Source: Dipteronia dyeriana (lineage: Eukaryota; Streptophyta; Magnoliopsida; Sapindales; Sapindaceae). Taken from it: 64,000 nt of DNA. The stretch spans positions 115,255,088 to 115,319,087 of the forward strand of contig CM065300.1 of NCBI GenBank assembly GCA_032871835.1, in the 5' to 3' direction. Each line of letters begins with the position of its first letter. Position 1 is the first letter of the stretch. The notes below the pieces were generated by a model that was given only the letters and a program-made list of their open reading frames with translations, had not been told where the DNA came from and did not search any database. The translations under genes were made by a program, and so were the position numbers. Below, in pieces: positions 47,488 to 58,472 of the stretch.

Positions 47488-48140
47488 ATGGCATCACCTT
47501 CAACTAAACGATTCACAAACATTTGTGTGTTTGGTGGCACTAATTATGGGAAATGCTGAGAGTTTGTTGAGGCTACAACTCATCTTGGTAAGGTTTTGGC
47601 TGAGTGGAAAATACACCTTGTGTATGGAGGAGGTAACTTGGGATTAATGTGGTGTGTTTCACGAGCTGCACGAGACAGAGGTAGTCAAGTTCTGGGTATT
47701 GTCTAAAAACCTATGGCCACAGCAGACCTCATCGAAAAGATAAATGGCGAAGAGCTAGCTGTTTAAGGTATGCCTGAAAGATTGACTGCTATGTTACATC
47801 ATGCTGATGCGTTTATAGCTTTGTCATGTGGTTTTGGAACCTTAGAAGAAATCTTTACAATGGCATCCTGGTGCAATTACACATCCATGAGAAATCCATC
47901 GGTTTGTTGAATGTTAATAAATTTTATGATGGTTTACTTTCATTTGTTAATCATGCTCAGAAAAATTATTACATTCCACCTTCAATCCGAAAAATATTTA
48001 TCTCTGCTTCAACTCCTCATGAGCTGATTGACAAGTTAAAAGCTTTTAATTATAACCTAGATTCCTCAACCTCCAAAATAGATTGGTCCATTGATGAAGA
48101 CAACAAGAAACACAAAATTGATCTGAATCTTAGTTTGTAA
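47488..48140 (+). pseudogene. LOG-like pseudogene (cytokinin riboside 5'-monophosphate phosphoribohydrolase)
   Basis: Working LOG enzymes release active cytokinin bases from their nucleotides in the cytosol. This copy keeps the family outline over about 215 residues: ICVFGGTNYGK at the start, HLVYGGGNLGLM near residue 45, MPERLTAM near 95 with the conserved Arg, and SCGFGTLEE near 115 where active enzymes have PGGxGTxxE. It then has IHEKSIGLLNV and a C-terminal tail KIDWS...IDLNLSL. The Pro-Gly of the nucleotide-binding motif is changed to Ser-Cys. In-frame stops lie at 47557 (TGA), 47704 (TAA) and 47764 (TAA). A one-base frameshift near 47870 moves the rest to another frame that ends at 48140. 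There is no intron, whereas many plant LOG genes have several; intronless members may exist. It sits about 120 bp before the 3' signature of gypsy element G, so I infer either capture by that element or insertion beside it. The product cannot be functional. Confidence 0.8.
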
Positions 48141-49375
48141 TTGTCCCATGTTTTTTATGCATTTTATTTTCGTTTATTTTGTATTACTTTGGTTGTTTTT
48201 GCAGGATTTTGTTATCTATCAAGTTGTTCAGGTGATATCTTTTAAGCCTTACCCCTTTCTAAAGACATTGGGGACAATGTCTTGTTCTTGTAGGGGGGAG
48301 TGGATAGTTGATTTAATAACTTTTATTTTAAAAAAAAAACTAACTTCTAACCATTTTTTGTGTGTGTAAAGATGGCCGAGTAAGGAGATCTTTTAGATAC
48401 TCCTGAGACGCATCTTTGTAGTTTTGATGCATTTTTTTTCCTCTCTTTAGACTATTCAAATTTATGAACTCTCCGTTGTGATATCATTGGCTAATCCTTT
48501 TGTTCATTCAGTCATCTTGAGAATTTTTTCCAACTTTTCAGGACACACATGCATATTGACACGTGATTATGTGTAGTAAGTTGAGATTTTACGATATTTA
48601 TTTCTAAAACATAATTCAAGGGTAACAACCAAAGGCAGTGGTCTTATTTAAACATATATATAGTAATAATATTAATAATAATAATTTTGTGTGTTTTGAC
48701 CAAACTCATACTTAAAAGTTGGGCATCATGCCTTAGTAATCATAGAGTTTTCACGTTAAACGGTGGTGGAGTCTTAATAAGAATAAAGTGTAGTTTCGTA
48801 GCCTCTTTAACACGAGCAATTAAGTCCGAGCGGTGGTTCAACACCAAATTCCCTAAGACCAAATGGTTTGGGAGTCTTTGACCCAAAGCTCGTTACTTAG
48901 GTTAAAGAGAAAGCTTAAGGGAATTGTACTTAAAAAAAAAAATACAATCCGAATAATTAAGTCTGTAGGAGTGTTTCAACACTTAATGCTCTTAAGCCAA
49001 CTGGTTTGAGAATCATTGGCCTAAACCTCGCTACGTGGATTAAAGATGGAATGTTTGTTTTCAATTTAGTTATATTTTCTAGTTAAAAAAAAAGGTAGAA
49101 GAAGATAATAAAATTGTTGCCTAAGGAAGAAGCCCTGATGAGATTTCGGAATGTAAATGTTGCTTGATTTCAATTGAATATTATAGTTATTGTGTTGATC
49201 TTTATTAAGCACAAGAAAGTTTGATTGATATCTCGATTGATGACTGGTTCTCAGAGGGTGAGAAAAGAGGTATGAGAGAGTTTGTCTATTTGGTAGTTTT
49301 TTTTTAGATTTGAATTTGAGTTTTTACTATTTTCGCTCTAGTTGCTAGGGACTAGCAATAAGCTGGTTGGGGGTG
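48141..49375 (+). mobile_element. 3' untranslated region of Tat-like gypsy element G
   Basis: At 48261-48300 the sequence reads AAAGACATTGGGGACAATGT followed by a G-rich run. This is the signature found after pol in many plant Ty3/gypsy elements. The next kilobase is non-coding and contains a diverged tandem repeat. It ends in a purine tract (GGTTGGGGGTG at 49365-49375) that adjoins the LTR. Position and repeat content resemble the Tat lineage (Tat, Ogre, Retand), where tandem repeats in this region are known. That assignment is inferred; no pol is present to confirm it. Confidence 0.6.
48745..49050 (+). repeat. Diverged tandem repeat in the 3' region of G
   Basis: Two clear units: TTAAGTCCGAGCGGTGGTTCA, then GACCAAATGGTTTGGGAGTC, then AAAGCTCGTTACTTAGGTTA; and TTAAGTCTGTAGGAGTGTTTC, then GCCAACTGGTTTGAGAATC, then AACCTCGCTACGTGGATTA. 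The period is about 135 bp. A weaker unit precedes them near 48750. Confidence 0.6.
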
Positions 49376-50683
49376 TGATTAACACTAAACAATGCATTTT
49401 TACTAAGGGATAATATCATCATTTTACACTTCCAATATGATTAATTCCCCACAATTTAGACATATTTTTGTTCACTTGCTTTAAATGAATGTGTTGTGTA
49501 GTAATCAATGTATTTTTCTTTACGTTTCAGAGGTCATATGGTCAATTCATAATTATGGAGAAGTCAGATGGCAAAAAAAACATCATTTTCAAGTTCAGAA
49601 CGTCAAAAATCCTAGAAAGGCCACGAAGGGCATTTTTGTAATTTTAATCATTTACAGTTGACTTTCACTGTTCATAGTTAACTTTCAATGTCCACTGATG
49701 ATGTGGCACATTCCCATTGGACCGAATTGTTAGTGCACCATACACTCGACTGCGGGGGATTACATTCTAGAAGACTGTTGACTTTGTCTGTTGACTGATG
49801 ACGTGACACATTTCTGTTGGCCCTAATTGTGAGTGCACCGTACACGTGCTACACGGAATCGTATTCTATAAGCTGGTGCACTGTTTACTTTTGACTTTCA
49901 CTGATGTGGTTACTATTCACTATTCACTATCACGGTTGATGTGATAAAATCTGGACACTCCATTCTAAATTCATCTGATGGTCAATTTTCATCCGTGTTT
50001 TGTATAAATAGGGAACCTCCGCCCTAATTTGGACGTCCTGGATCCAAATCTGACCTTAGATTTGTGAAATTCTCTCTCTAATGTTCTCAAGTTCATAGTT
50101 TAAATAAAATAGTTATTTCATAGTTAAATTATGTCTGTCTAATTTTATATAGCTGGGGTCAAAGGTGATACGGTTGGTAAGGAAAATATGATCAAATTTT
50201 GGGAAGTTTTTATTTTTATGCTTTCTCTGCTCTGATCTTTGTGGAGTTTTTGAGTCACTATAGATAGACAGATATTGTCTAGCACAGTGGGTACTTTTAC
50301 CCATATCTATCAGAGAGTGGTTTCTCCCCTCTGATCTTTGTGGAGTTTTGACTCACTGTAGACAGACAGAAGTTGTCTAGCACAGTGGGTACTTTTACTC
50401 ACATCTATCAGAGAGTAGTCAGTGGAGTGGAATACCCTCCCATTAATCTGGACTAAATATTAATAATTGGATCATATTCGGTTTACCAACACTGGATCCA
50501 TTAGCTCCAGTTTAAATTTTAATTAATTTACATTTTTATAACAAGCTTAATAATTAATCTTGATTATTAATTCTGCATGGACAAGTGAACAACCACCTTG
50601 TGGTTCGACCCGGTCTTACAGGTTAATTTATTACTATGACACTTTTATACTTGGGAGTAGGAACACTTTTTTAGGACGTGTCA
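49376..50683 (+). mobile_element. 3' LTR of gypsy element G
   Basis: The 1308-bp LTR starts TGATTAACACTAAACAATG after a purine tract and ends TTAGGACGTGTCA. TATAAATA stands at 50003-50010. The 3' part has GGTTCGACCCGGTCTTAC, a common end-region phrase of plant gypsy LTRs. A 99-bp internal duplication lies at 50231-50425. The five bases outside are TACAC (50684-50688) within family-A LTR A4; the left partner is missing, so only the 3' part of G survives. Confidence 0.75.
50231..50425 (+). repeat. 99-bp tandem duplication inside LTR G
   Basis: Two copies of a unit from CTGATCTTTGTGGAGTTTT through TTGTCTAGCACAGTGGGTAC to ATCTATCAGAGAGTGG start at 50232 and 50331. They differ at a few positions. 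They lie downstream of the TATA box, in the transcribed part of the LTR. Confidence 0.85.
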
Positions 50684-52384
50684 TACACGAAACCTTTTAA
50701 CGTAAAGGCTACTAGTGCACTATCGAAAACAAAACGTTATTTCTTTCTTTTCTTCTTTGCCGAATTTTCACACACCAATCATAATAGTTGGACGAATTTA
50801 TCTAGAGCAAGAAACAAATTCTCTACACTCAAAATTCTCTCTTGGCCGATTTTTACTCTTGTATAAACCCTAGCCTTGGCTGAATTTTCTTCTCTTATAA
50901 AACCTAGCCTTGGCCGAATTTCTCTAATAAAAATATTAGCTTGGCCGAACTCCTCTTCTTGGAATCAATAGCCTTGGCTGAATTTACCTAGAGGTATTAG
51001 GTTTCGTAAATCCTCTCCTAGAGAAGATTTAATTGGTGAGCAAGAATCCTATCTCTATGTGGTTTTACTTGGTGACAAAAAATCATTTTCAAAAAAAGAT
51101 TAAGATTTCTTTTCTACACCAAGAATCCTAGTCCAACTCAAATTGTGTATTTATTCAATAACCAATTATTGAATATAATTAAATTGTGACTAAATCAAAA
51201 ACTTTCTAATAGAAATCAATACTTTCTAATTTGACTAGATAAATAAATTCCTATTATTTATCTACTTATCAAATATAGTATTTGATAGTTATCATATTAC
51301 CAACAATAATATGACGTTAGGAGACCATCTCTTACTAGGAAAAATATTTTGACTTTTAATCAAATAATTAATTAATTAATTTCCATTTAATTAAATAATA
51401 AAATAAAAAACAACATATAAGACTAATAAATAGTCCCTTGCCGCCCAAGCCTATATATATGGGCCAAATATTGTTTTTCCTATTTTACTAAATCCATTGA
51501 ACTTAAATAAAAAGTCCACATATGAACTAGAACGATTCTTACTAAAATAAACAAGTCTGCATGACTTAATACAATTACAGATGGACCCATATATTGGTTC
51601 GGTAGAATATATCAGGTGATCCATGCAGGTTCGTGTGGATTGGGGATCTTGGCAGGCTATCTAAATTTAAGCTCCAATAGACATAACCTAGTCACAATAA
51701 ACAAATGATTCACTTAGGTCCGATCCATTAATTTTTGTTCATTCCACTTTAGAACTAAAATTGAACTCTTAAATAATAATAGAATAAGTCAATATTGCTC
51801 ATTCATACCCTAGACAATCTCAATGGAGAAAGTGTATCTTCATGAAGAATATCAGTAATTGCCAAGAGCTCATAGACCGCCTAAAGTTCTTCAAGTTACC
51901 ATATTTACTCATATGACCACAAATTTTGAACTTGTATATTATGACTTGTCTATAAGCCATATTTCAATAGACACTATTGAAAATTTAACGTTAAGATTTA
52001 ATATACATTACCTCAAAACATCCATATGATGGTATTCTACTCTCATTTAATAAACTGAGTCATGATGTCCGTATCTATAAATGAATTCCTCTATCGATTA
52101 ACAAATGAATACCACCAAATTATCGGGATAGACTATGCTATATAATCGTACTTATTGATAGTTCAAATGACAACACTTGCAACCGTAAGTTCATCATTTA
52201 TCACAGGATTGAGATAGACTCTCTGATTATCTTCAAGTGAAAACTTTTATCCATTAACGGTTCTAGATAAAGTATTTCACTGTGATCCTATTCAATGAAC
52301 CTAGTGCACTAGATTCTTTTCCTTAAAGACACCACACTTTGATGATTTTGGACTCATCATAACACATTTGAACCCACTCAAATG
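50684..52384 (-). mobile_element. Family-A LTR, copy A4, first segment
   Basis: It reads as family A on the minus strand from the G insertion point (sequence TACACGAAACCTTTT, corresponding to about 2530 in A1) up to solo LTR I. It contains the regions equivalent to 820-2530 of A1. The last roughly 370 bp of the LTR should lie left of element G but are not found there. Confidence 0.78.
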
Positions 52385-53825
52385 TGATTGCAGTATTTTT
52401 GATCTTAATCAATTTAAAAGAAAAGTTCGTTCACTGGGATCGGTGATTCTACTAGTTGAACACTAATCATTCTAATTTAATTCTATTCTAAGTGCTTGAA
52501 GACTAAATGGCAAAATGCTTGTCTTGATTGGTATTCTAATCCAATAATATGCAAGATCAATTAAACTAAATTACTCGCAAGCTCACACGAAAAATATATG
52601 AATATGAAGGAATGCTAGGGAATTAATGCAACCTAATTAAACTTCTCAATGTAATCTACAAGTCTCAATTAAGTATTTAAATCCAATTGATAGGGTTTGT
52701 TTCATAAAGCACCTAATCTTCCCAATTACTTAGACACTGTCATGTAATGAGCAATGATTAGAATTAGTTTTTAAATAAAAAACTCTTAACCAAATAACAC
52801 ATAGCATGGTCATGCATATGGAAATTTTCTCAATTATTAAGTTTGTAGTTAAAGACTAAATGGGATTGTCATCCACATCTAACCCTCATCATCATAAATT
52901 AACTAATTCTAACACAAACATTCATTGAGGTCTCATTTGAATATAGGTTAAGGAATTAGAGCAAGTATTACAATAAAAGAGACTACCAATGTAATTAATT
53001 AATAAGCATAGACCAAAGGATTACAAAGAGTTGTTCAATCAGTTTACATTAATCCCCTAACTTAGAATTAGTTACACATCAAATAAAGGAAATTAAACAA
53101 AGAAGAGTGAAAGAAGGAACCCAAGTAGGCCATTGAGGTTCCTTGACTTGTAAGCTTCCTCTCCTTGCTTCCCAAGATTCCAAGATGGATGGATGGAGAA
53201 AATGTCTAAGGATGGTGATGGAAAGGTGGATTTGTCCAAAATCTCATGTGGTTGATGTCCCTTCCCAAAATCTCATTAGGGTATTTATATGGGTCCAAAA
53301 ATAGGTCAAGAATCAACCTAGAGACGCGTGCATCGTACTGTCACGCAGATAAATGTCGGGGTTGTACATGACTGAAATCAAACCGTGACATATCGCTTTT
53401 TTACTCCGAGTCTTTTCTTCAGGCAACACCTCGAGCTATAATGTCCAAGGAAGATCTCTGTCGCCCGGTTTGTCACAGTCTTCCATGATGGAAATTAGAC
53501 TGCGGCATGCCGCTTCTTTGGTAGATTGCGTGCGATCTCCAAGCAACAATTCGAGCGACTTCTAAAACAAATTGCTGTCGCTCATGATGTCGCGTCTGTC
53601 CATGACGATCTTCCACGATCGCGACAGCTCACCTATTCGCACAAGTTTTCTGATTTCAAGCACTTTTGAGTCCCAACTTCACTTAAATCACCCAATTGAT
53701 GCCCTTAATCATGGAATCCTATAAAAAACATTTAATCGAGCCATTAAATACTTGATTTTACTCGAGAATTGAGCAATAAGCATAGGAAGGGGAACTCGAA
53801 ATCTAGTGTTATCATGGCTCGATCA
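52385..53825 (-). mobile_element. Solo Ty3/gypsy-type LTR I inside A4
   Basis: The 1441-bp insert starts on the minus strand TGATCGAGCCATGATAAC at 53825 and ends CTGCAATCA at 52385. The family-A sequence is continuous on both sides (compare A1 near 820). Flanking 5-mers are AAATG and AAATT, a duplication with one mismatch. TATAAATA lies on the minus strand at 53289-53282. No internal gypsy sequence remains. Confidence 0.78.
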
Positions 53826-53830
53826 AAATT

Positions 53831-54118
53831 CTAGCAAATGAATCTACAACTTTAACAAGATAAAGGTGCCCAACCTTTATCTTAAGTTTTGAATATTATT
53901 CAAGACTAACTAAAGAATTTTGTCTACCTCAAACATATCCAGATGTACGAACAATTCTTCTTATCTCATGGTCTTTTGACCTTATGATTATTTACTTTTG
54001 CCAATTATAATAATTAAACTATAAATGCTATAAGATTTGTTAAATTGTAAATCACTTTTATTAATATGAAAAGATTGTCAAATACATTATTACACTCTTG
54101 CTATCGAGCATAATCAAA
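53831..54118 (-). mobile_element. Family-A LTR, copy A4, second segment (LTR start)
   Basis: This is the first roughly 280 bp of the LTR on the minus strand, matching 548-820 of A1 and the start of A3. It ends around GATTATGCTCGATAGCA. Next to it begins the LINE fragment. Confidence 0.78.
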
Positions 54119-54126
54119 ACAAGCAG

Positions 54127-55634
54127 TGTGCTCTTATCTCAAATGCCTATGGTTTTTTTAATTCAAGAGTCAAAGCTGAACATTTTTTAAAAGAAAAATA
54201 TTAGGAATATTGGGAGATACATCTTGTAGTAGGGTGTAGGCGTTGAAGCTAGAGTTTCGGGTGGTGGCTTGAAATCTCTCTAGCACGGGAACCGTTTTAC
54301 AGTTATTGATTGTATTTCTAATAAGTGGTGTATATCCTGGTTGGAAAGCTATTAAAACAAGACAAAAAAGTAGTGTTATGTAATGTGTATGCCTCTTATG
54401 TTGAGAGTGAGAGGAAAGAATTGTGATGTACTATTCTTAATATGTAGTCGATGATTTTGTTACCATAAGCTTTGGGAGGCGATTTAAATATTGTTCTTCA
54501 TGTTTCAGAAAGAAGAGGTAGGGTTTTCAACAAGTGGTCGACCAGAGCTTTTATTAACCTCATTCTTCAAGCAAAAGTGATAGACACTCCTTTGAGTGGG
54601 ATGGAGTTCACATGGTCAAATAATAGGGAAGCCGGTTCATGGGCAAGGTTTGACATGTTTTTGGTCTATATAGAAATCTTCTTATCGTTACCTAATCTCG
54701 TTTAAAAAGGTATTCTGAGGTCCATATCGGATCATAAAATGCAATTACTTTGGGTTCTTCTAAAAAATTCTTAGGTCCTAGTTCTTTTAAAAATTTTAAT
54801 GGGTGGTTGGAAGATCATGTTTTGATGTCTGTGATAAAGAAAATTTGGAAAAAGTGCAAGGTTAAAGAAAAGAGTAATTTTAGGTTCACAGGTGAAGTTG
54901 AAAGCAGCGAAATACTTTATAAAAAATTTGGATGTGGAAAAATAAAGGAGAGAGTTTTGACCAAATATTGAGAAGTCCGATTGGGAAAGTTAAAGGAGAG
55001 GGCGGTCATTGAGGGTTGGTCTGTTTCTTAAAGACAAAAGAGAATCAAGATGATGGCTGAATTTTGGAAAATTTTTCGTTTAGAAGAACAAGATTAAAGG
55101 CAAAAGTTGAGGGTCAAACGGTTGGATTAAAGAGATTGAAATTCTAGTTTCTTCCAATGTGTGGCGAATGGGAGGCAATGGAACAATTCCATTTAGGACA
55201 TTTCTTTTGGTGGGGTTAAAAAGTCTCTTTCATACTAGGTCATGGAAGGTGTGGCTGACTATTTTGAGAAGTTTTACAAGAATGTGGAGTGGCGAAGGCC
55301 TACCATTAGAGGTTTACCACTTAAGAAGCTCTCTATTATGGAAAGGGAGCTTCTAGAGAAGAAATTCTGCACCGAAGGGGTGTGGGCTACTTTGTCAAGC
55401 TGTGAAGCTAACAAGTCTCTCGGACTGGATGGTTTCAACTTAAACTTCATTAAGTCTAACTGGGATGTGGTACAGGAAGATTTTATGAAGTTTAGGGATG
55501 ACTTTCATAGAGATGGTTCAGTTGTGAAAAGGTTCAAGTCGACTTTCATAGCCCTGATTCCCAAATGTGTTAAACCAAAACACATGAAGGATTTCAGACC
55601 TATTAGTCTGGTAAGCTCTTTGTATAATGTCTTG
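54127..55634 (+). pseudogene. LINE ORF2 fragment: endonuclease and start of reverse transcriptase
   Basis: Plus-strand frames read as plant L1-type ORF2. The segment 54472-54705 carries GGDLNIVLHVSERRG and later FTWSNNREAGSWARFD, the end of the apurinic-type endonuclease domain. After a linker (54750-54971), 55242-55634 carries ANKSLGLDGFNLNFIKSNWD, then FIALIPKC and DFRPISLVSSLYNVL, the first reverse-transcriptase motifs. The frame is broken by stops and shifts. The reverse transcriptase is cut in the middle of a motif by LTR C at 55635. The rest of the LINE should lie beyond the family-C element, outside the window. The left end beside LTR A4 is not precise. Confidence 0.8.
55630..55634. 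other. Left target-site candidate of element C (TCTTG)
   Basis: TCTTG precedes the LTR end at 55635. Its partner would lie about 2.3 kb beyond the right edge of the window and cannot be checked here. Confidence 0.4.
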
Positions 55635-58014
55635 TGAAAATACAAACAAGGTTAAATGCTTAAGGCTAACCTATAGGGGGGGTGAATAGGTTAGACACCT
55701 TTATCGACTCCCTTAGAAACAAACAAAAGTTTGTCCTTCTAGATTGCTTGTATCACAAAATATATATTAATTAAAGACACTTAATCAATATATAAAGACA
55801 TGTAAAGTGTGATGCAAACAAGTAATGGTAAGACATACACAATCTATATTATAGAAAGGAAGTCAACTTACATAAAGAGTTCTATCCATAGTATTCAAAT
55901 AACAAATACAAATACTAGAGAGATAGAGATAGAGAGAAGTTGACATAAGATATAACGTGGTAAACCTCGAAGAGGAAACTTCTACGGGTTAGCAACCACC
56001 GGCAAACAAAATCCACTAGTACATAAGACAAGTAAAATCTCTTAAGTGACCCCTTCACCTAGAAACTACCCTCCTATCCTACTAATGATGATGTCGCCCT
56101 CATGCTCAACAACTCGAGGCCTCACACCTCTTGTCAAAACTTCCTCGCTCACCTTTCCGGATCCTCACGACCCAAGGCAAGACTTCTTGCTCAACTATCC
56201 GAGTCCTCCTGACTCTAGTCAAGACTTCCTCGCTCACCTATCCAGATCCTCATGACCCTAGGCAAGACTTCTTGCTTGACTATCCGAGTCCTCCTGTCTC
56301 TAGCCAAGACTTCCTTGCTTGACAATCCAAGGTCTCACACCTCTTGCAAAGACTTCTTGCTCAACAACATAGGTCTCACACCTATTGTCAAGAATTTCTT
56401 CTCACAAGGCATCTAAGTGATCATGAATGCAAAATGCAAACAAGCACGCAACATAGAATGCCATGATCAACACATCTTATGGGAAATACTAGACATGAGA
56501 ATGAATGCACAAATCAAATGCAGTCTAGTCAATCATGCATGTTTAAATCATCTAGGTCATGTAAGATATGTTCAACATTAATCACAACCTAGATACATGA
56601 ATAGATCTAAACTTAAATCACAAGATATGTTCAATAAATCACAAGATCAAGTTTAAATGACACAAACCAAAAACATGCTAAAATCATATGACAAAGTCAT
56701 TTAGATTTATGCTAAAGTTCTAGAGCATATTCCTATTTATTGATTCAACAAAACACATGAATAGCTCAAAAGAACAAAAGCACATGTATTATGTGAGAAT
56801 TCGGCCAAGAGAGCCTCATACATGTGAGTAACTATTTTTCACAAAATCAATCAATCAAAGATCATCAAATAGTTCTAGAATCAAAGCTAGCACAATACAA
56901 TCCCAAACATGTGAAAACATAGGCAAAATCAAAACCTAACTCAACATGTATGATTTCAATTGAAACTCAACCTAGCTTTAAAAGAGTTCAAAACTCAAAT
57001 CAAAACACTCACAATACACATATATAAGTTGAAGAAGAAAACCCAAGGCAATTGACCAAGTTTTAAAAGAATACTTTGTGAGAAAATCAATACCTTAGTT
57101 GATTTAGGTGCAGCCCCATCTTTGTGTGTTTAGACACCAAAAAAAGCAACAGAAATCACTAAAACCTTCAGAGAAAAGATGAAGGATGAATATACAAACA
57201 CTCTCAACTTTGAATCACTCAAATTAGAGTTCAAATGAAGAAGTTATGGTGTTTGGAAGGGGAGAAAATGTAAAGAGAAAATTTTCTGCACACAAGTTTA
57301 AATTTCTTTTTATAATAAAATGTGAGAGGGAAGAGGAATATAAAAGAGAGGGAAAATTGGGCATCTGAAATGACTAAGAGGGGCAAGAAACAGCGAAGCA
57401 TGCTTGCTAACCGAGATGGGGCATGGCCATCTCGGGAAAGAAGTGCTTTGCTGACTTTTTTCTCCTTCGACCTTCCTTCGCGCTCTTCGACCGTTCTAGG
57501 ATTTTTAGATGGGGCAGAACTCGGATTTTTAATCCGTTTGCGGATTACGAACCGTAACTCTCACATGGACATAGAAATATAAGATACTTAACCCAGAAAA
57601 TAATAATTCGACTCGATATACGAAGACAAAGACAATGTATGCAACATGAGTAGAAATAATAGTATCTTTTGACTTAGAACTTGAAATCAATAGTATGAGT
57701 AACCGAAATGAACGGAACTCAATCAAGAATGATTTAAGACTGAAATCAAGTTCAATATCCATGTTATACAAATATATACACAAACAAACACAATTCACAC
57801 TAGAATGCAAACTACATAGAGATAGTCTCCAATCATGCTTTTTTCAAAACATGTTATTTCCATGCCAATGCATGAGCATTCATCTTCAAGTGTGTGAATG
57901 TGTTATACATGGTGCACAACGATGCATGGACACATATGAATGAATTAACTAAATCATTACAAGTAAACATTATTTTGATATGGAATTAATGCCAACAAAA
58001 ACTAAAACCTAACA
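55635..58014 (-). repeat. 3' LTR of element C
   Basis: It is 2380 bp, starting on the minus strand TGTTAGGTTTTAG at 58014 and ending TTGTATTTTCA at 55635. The first 100 bases at 55635 match 63901-64000, the visible end of the 5' LTR. The right part matches the C fragment at 45290-46257. Confidence 0.85.
56100..56400. repeat. Short tandem repeat inside LTR C
   Basis: A unit of about 45 bp, variants of CAAGACTTCTTGCTC(A/G)ACTATCCGAGTCCTC, recurs about six times. Copies alternate between endings such as CTCATGACCC and CTCCTGACTC, suggesting a doubled 90-bp unit. CAAGACTTCTTG is a near-palindrome. Frames of 60-70 codons across it only reflect the repeat. Confidence 0.8.
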
Positions 58015-58025
58015 ATCTCCCCCTT
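58015..58025 (-). other. Polypurine tract of element C
   Basis: On the minus strand, AAAGGGGGAGAT ends exactly at the 3' LTR start TGTTAGG. The TCTCCCCCTTTGGCA wording on the plus strand is typical for SIRE-like copia ends. Confidence 0.75.
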
Positions 58026-58472
58026 TGGCAAATTCCATGTCAAAACACCTGTACATTTACTACAAATATAAAAATGAAGATAGGTCACAAAATCACTCCC
58101 TCACATTACAATGAGTAAGATTCCTATAACATATCTTCACCAACTCTTGAACTTCGTCTTGATCTTCCCTTGAAGCAACCTACAGATCATCTCAAAGCAT
58201 AATGCATATACAAGAGAAAAACAACAAATGGCAACAAATAATATGGATAAGAATATACAATTAAGTCAACAAATACATGTATCTCCCCCTCAATACATGC
58301 CAAAATACAAGAATTCTTAACCAAACCTTAAAACTAATTATTACATGCCATTGAAAGTTTAAAAGTTCACAAAAACAACATAAAAAGAAACTAAGTAACT
58401 AGCAACTCTTTCTCCTTTTTTTTGACATGAAATGATGCCAAAAGGTAAGAAACATACCATAAGACTCAAATA

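Noticed and set aside
47488..48140. Functional LOG enzyme gene
   Set aside because: Three in-frame stops, a frameshift and loss of the Pro-Gly of the nucleotide-binding motif rule out a working product.
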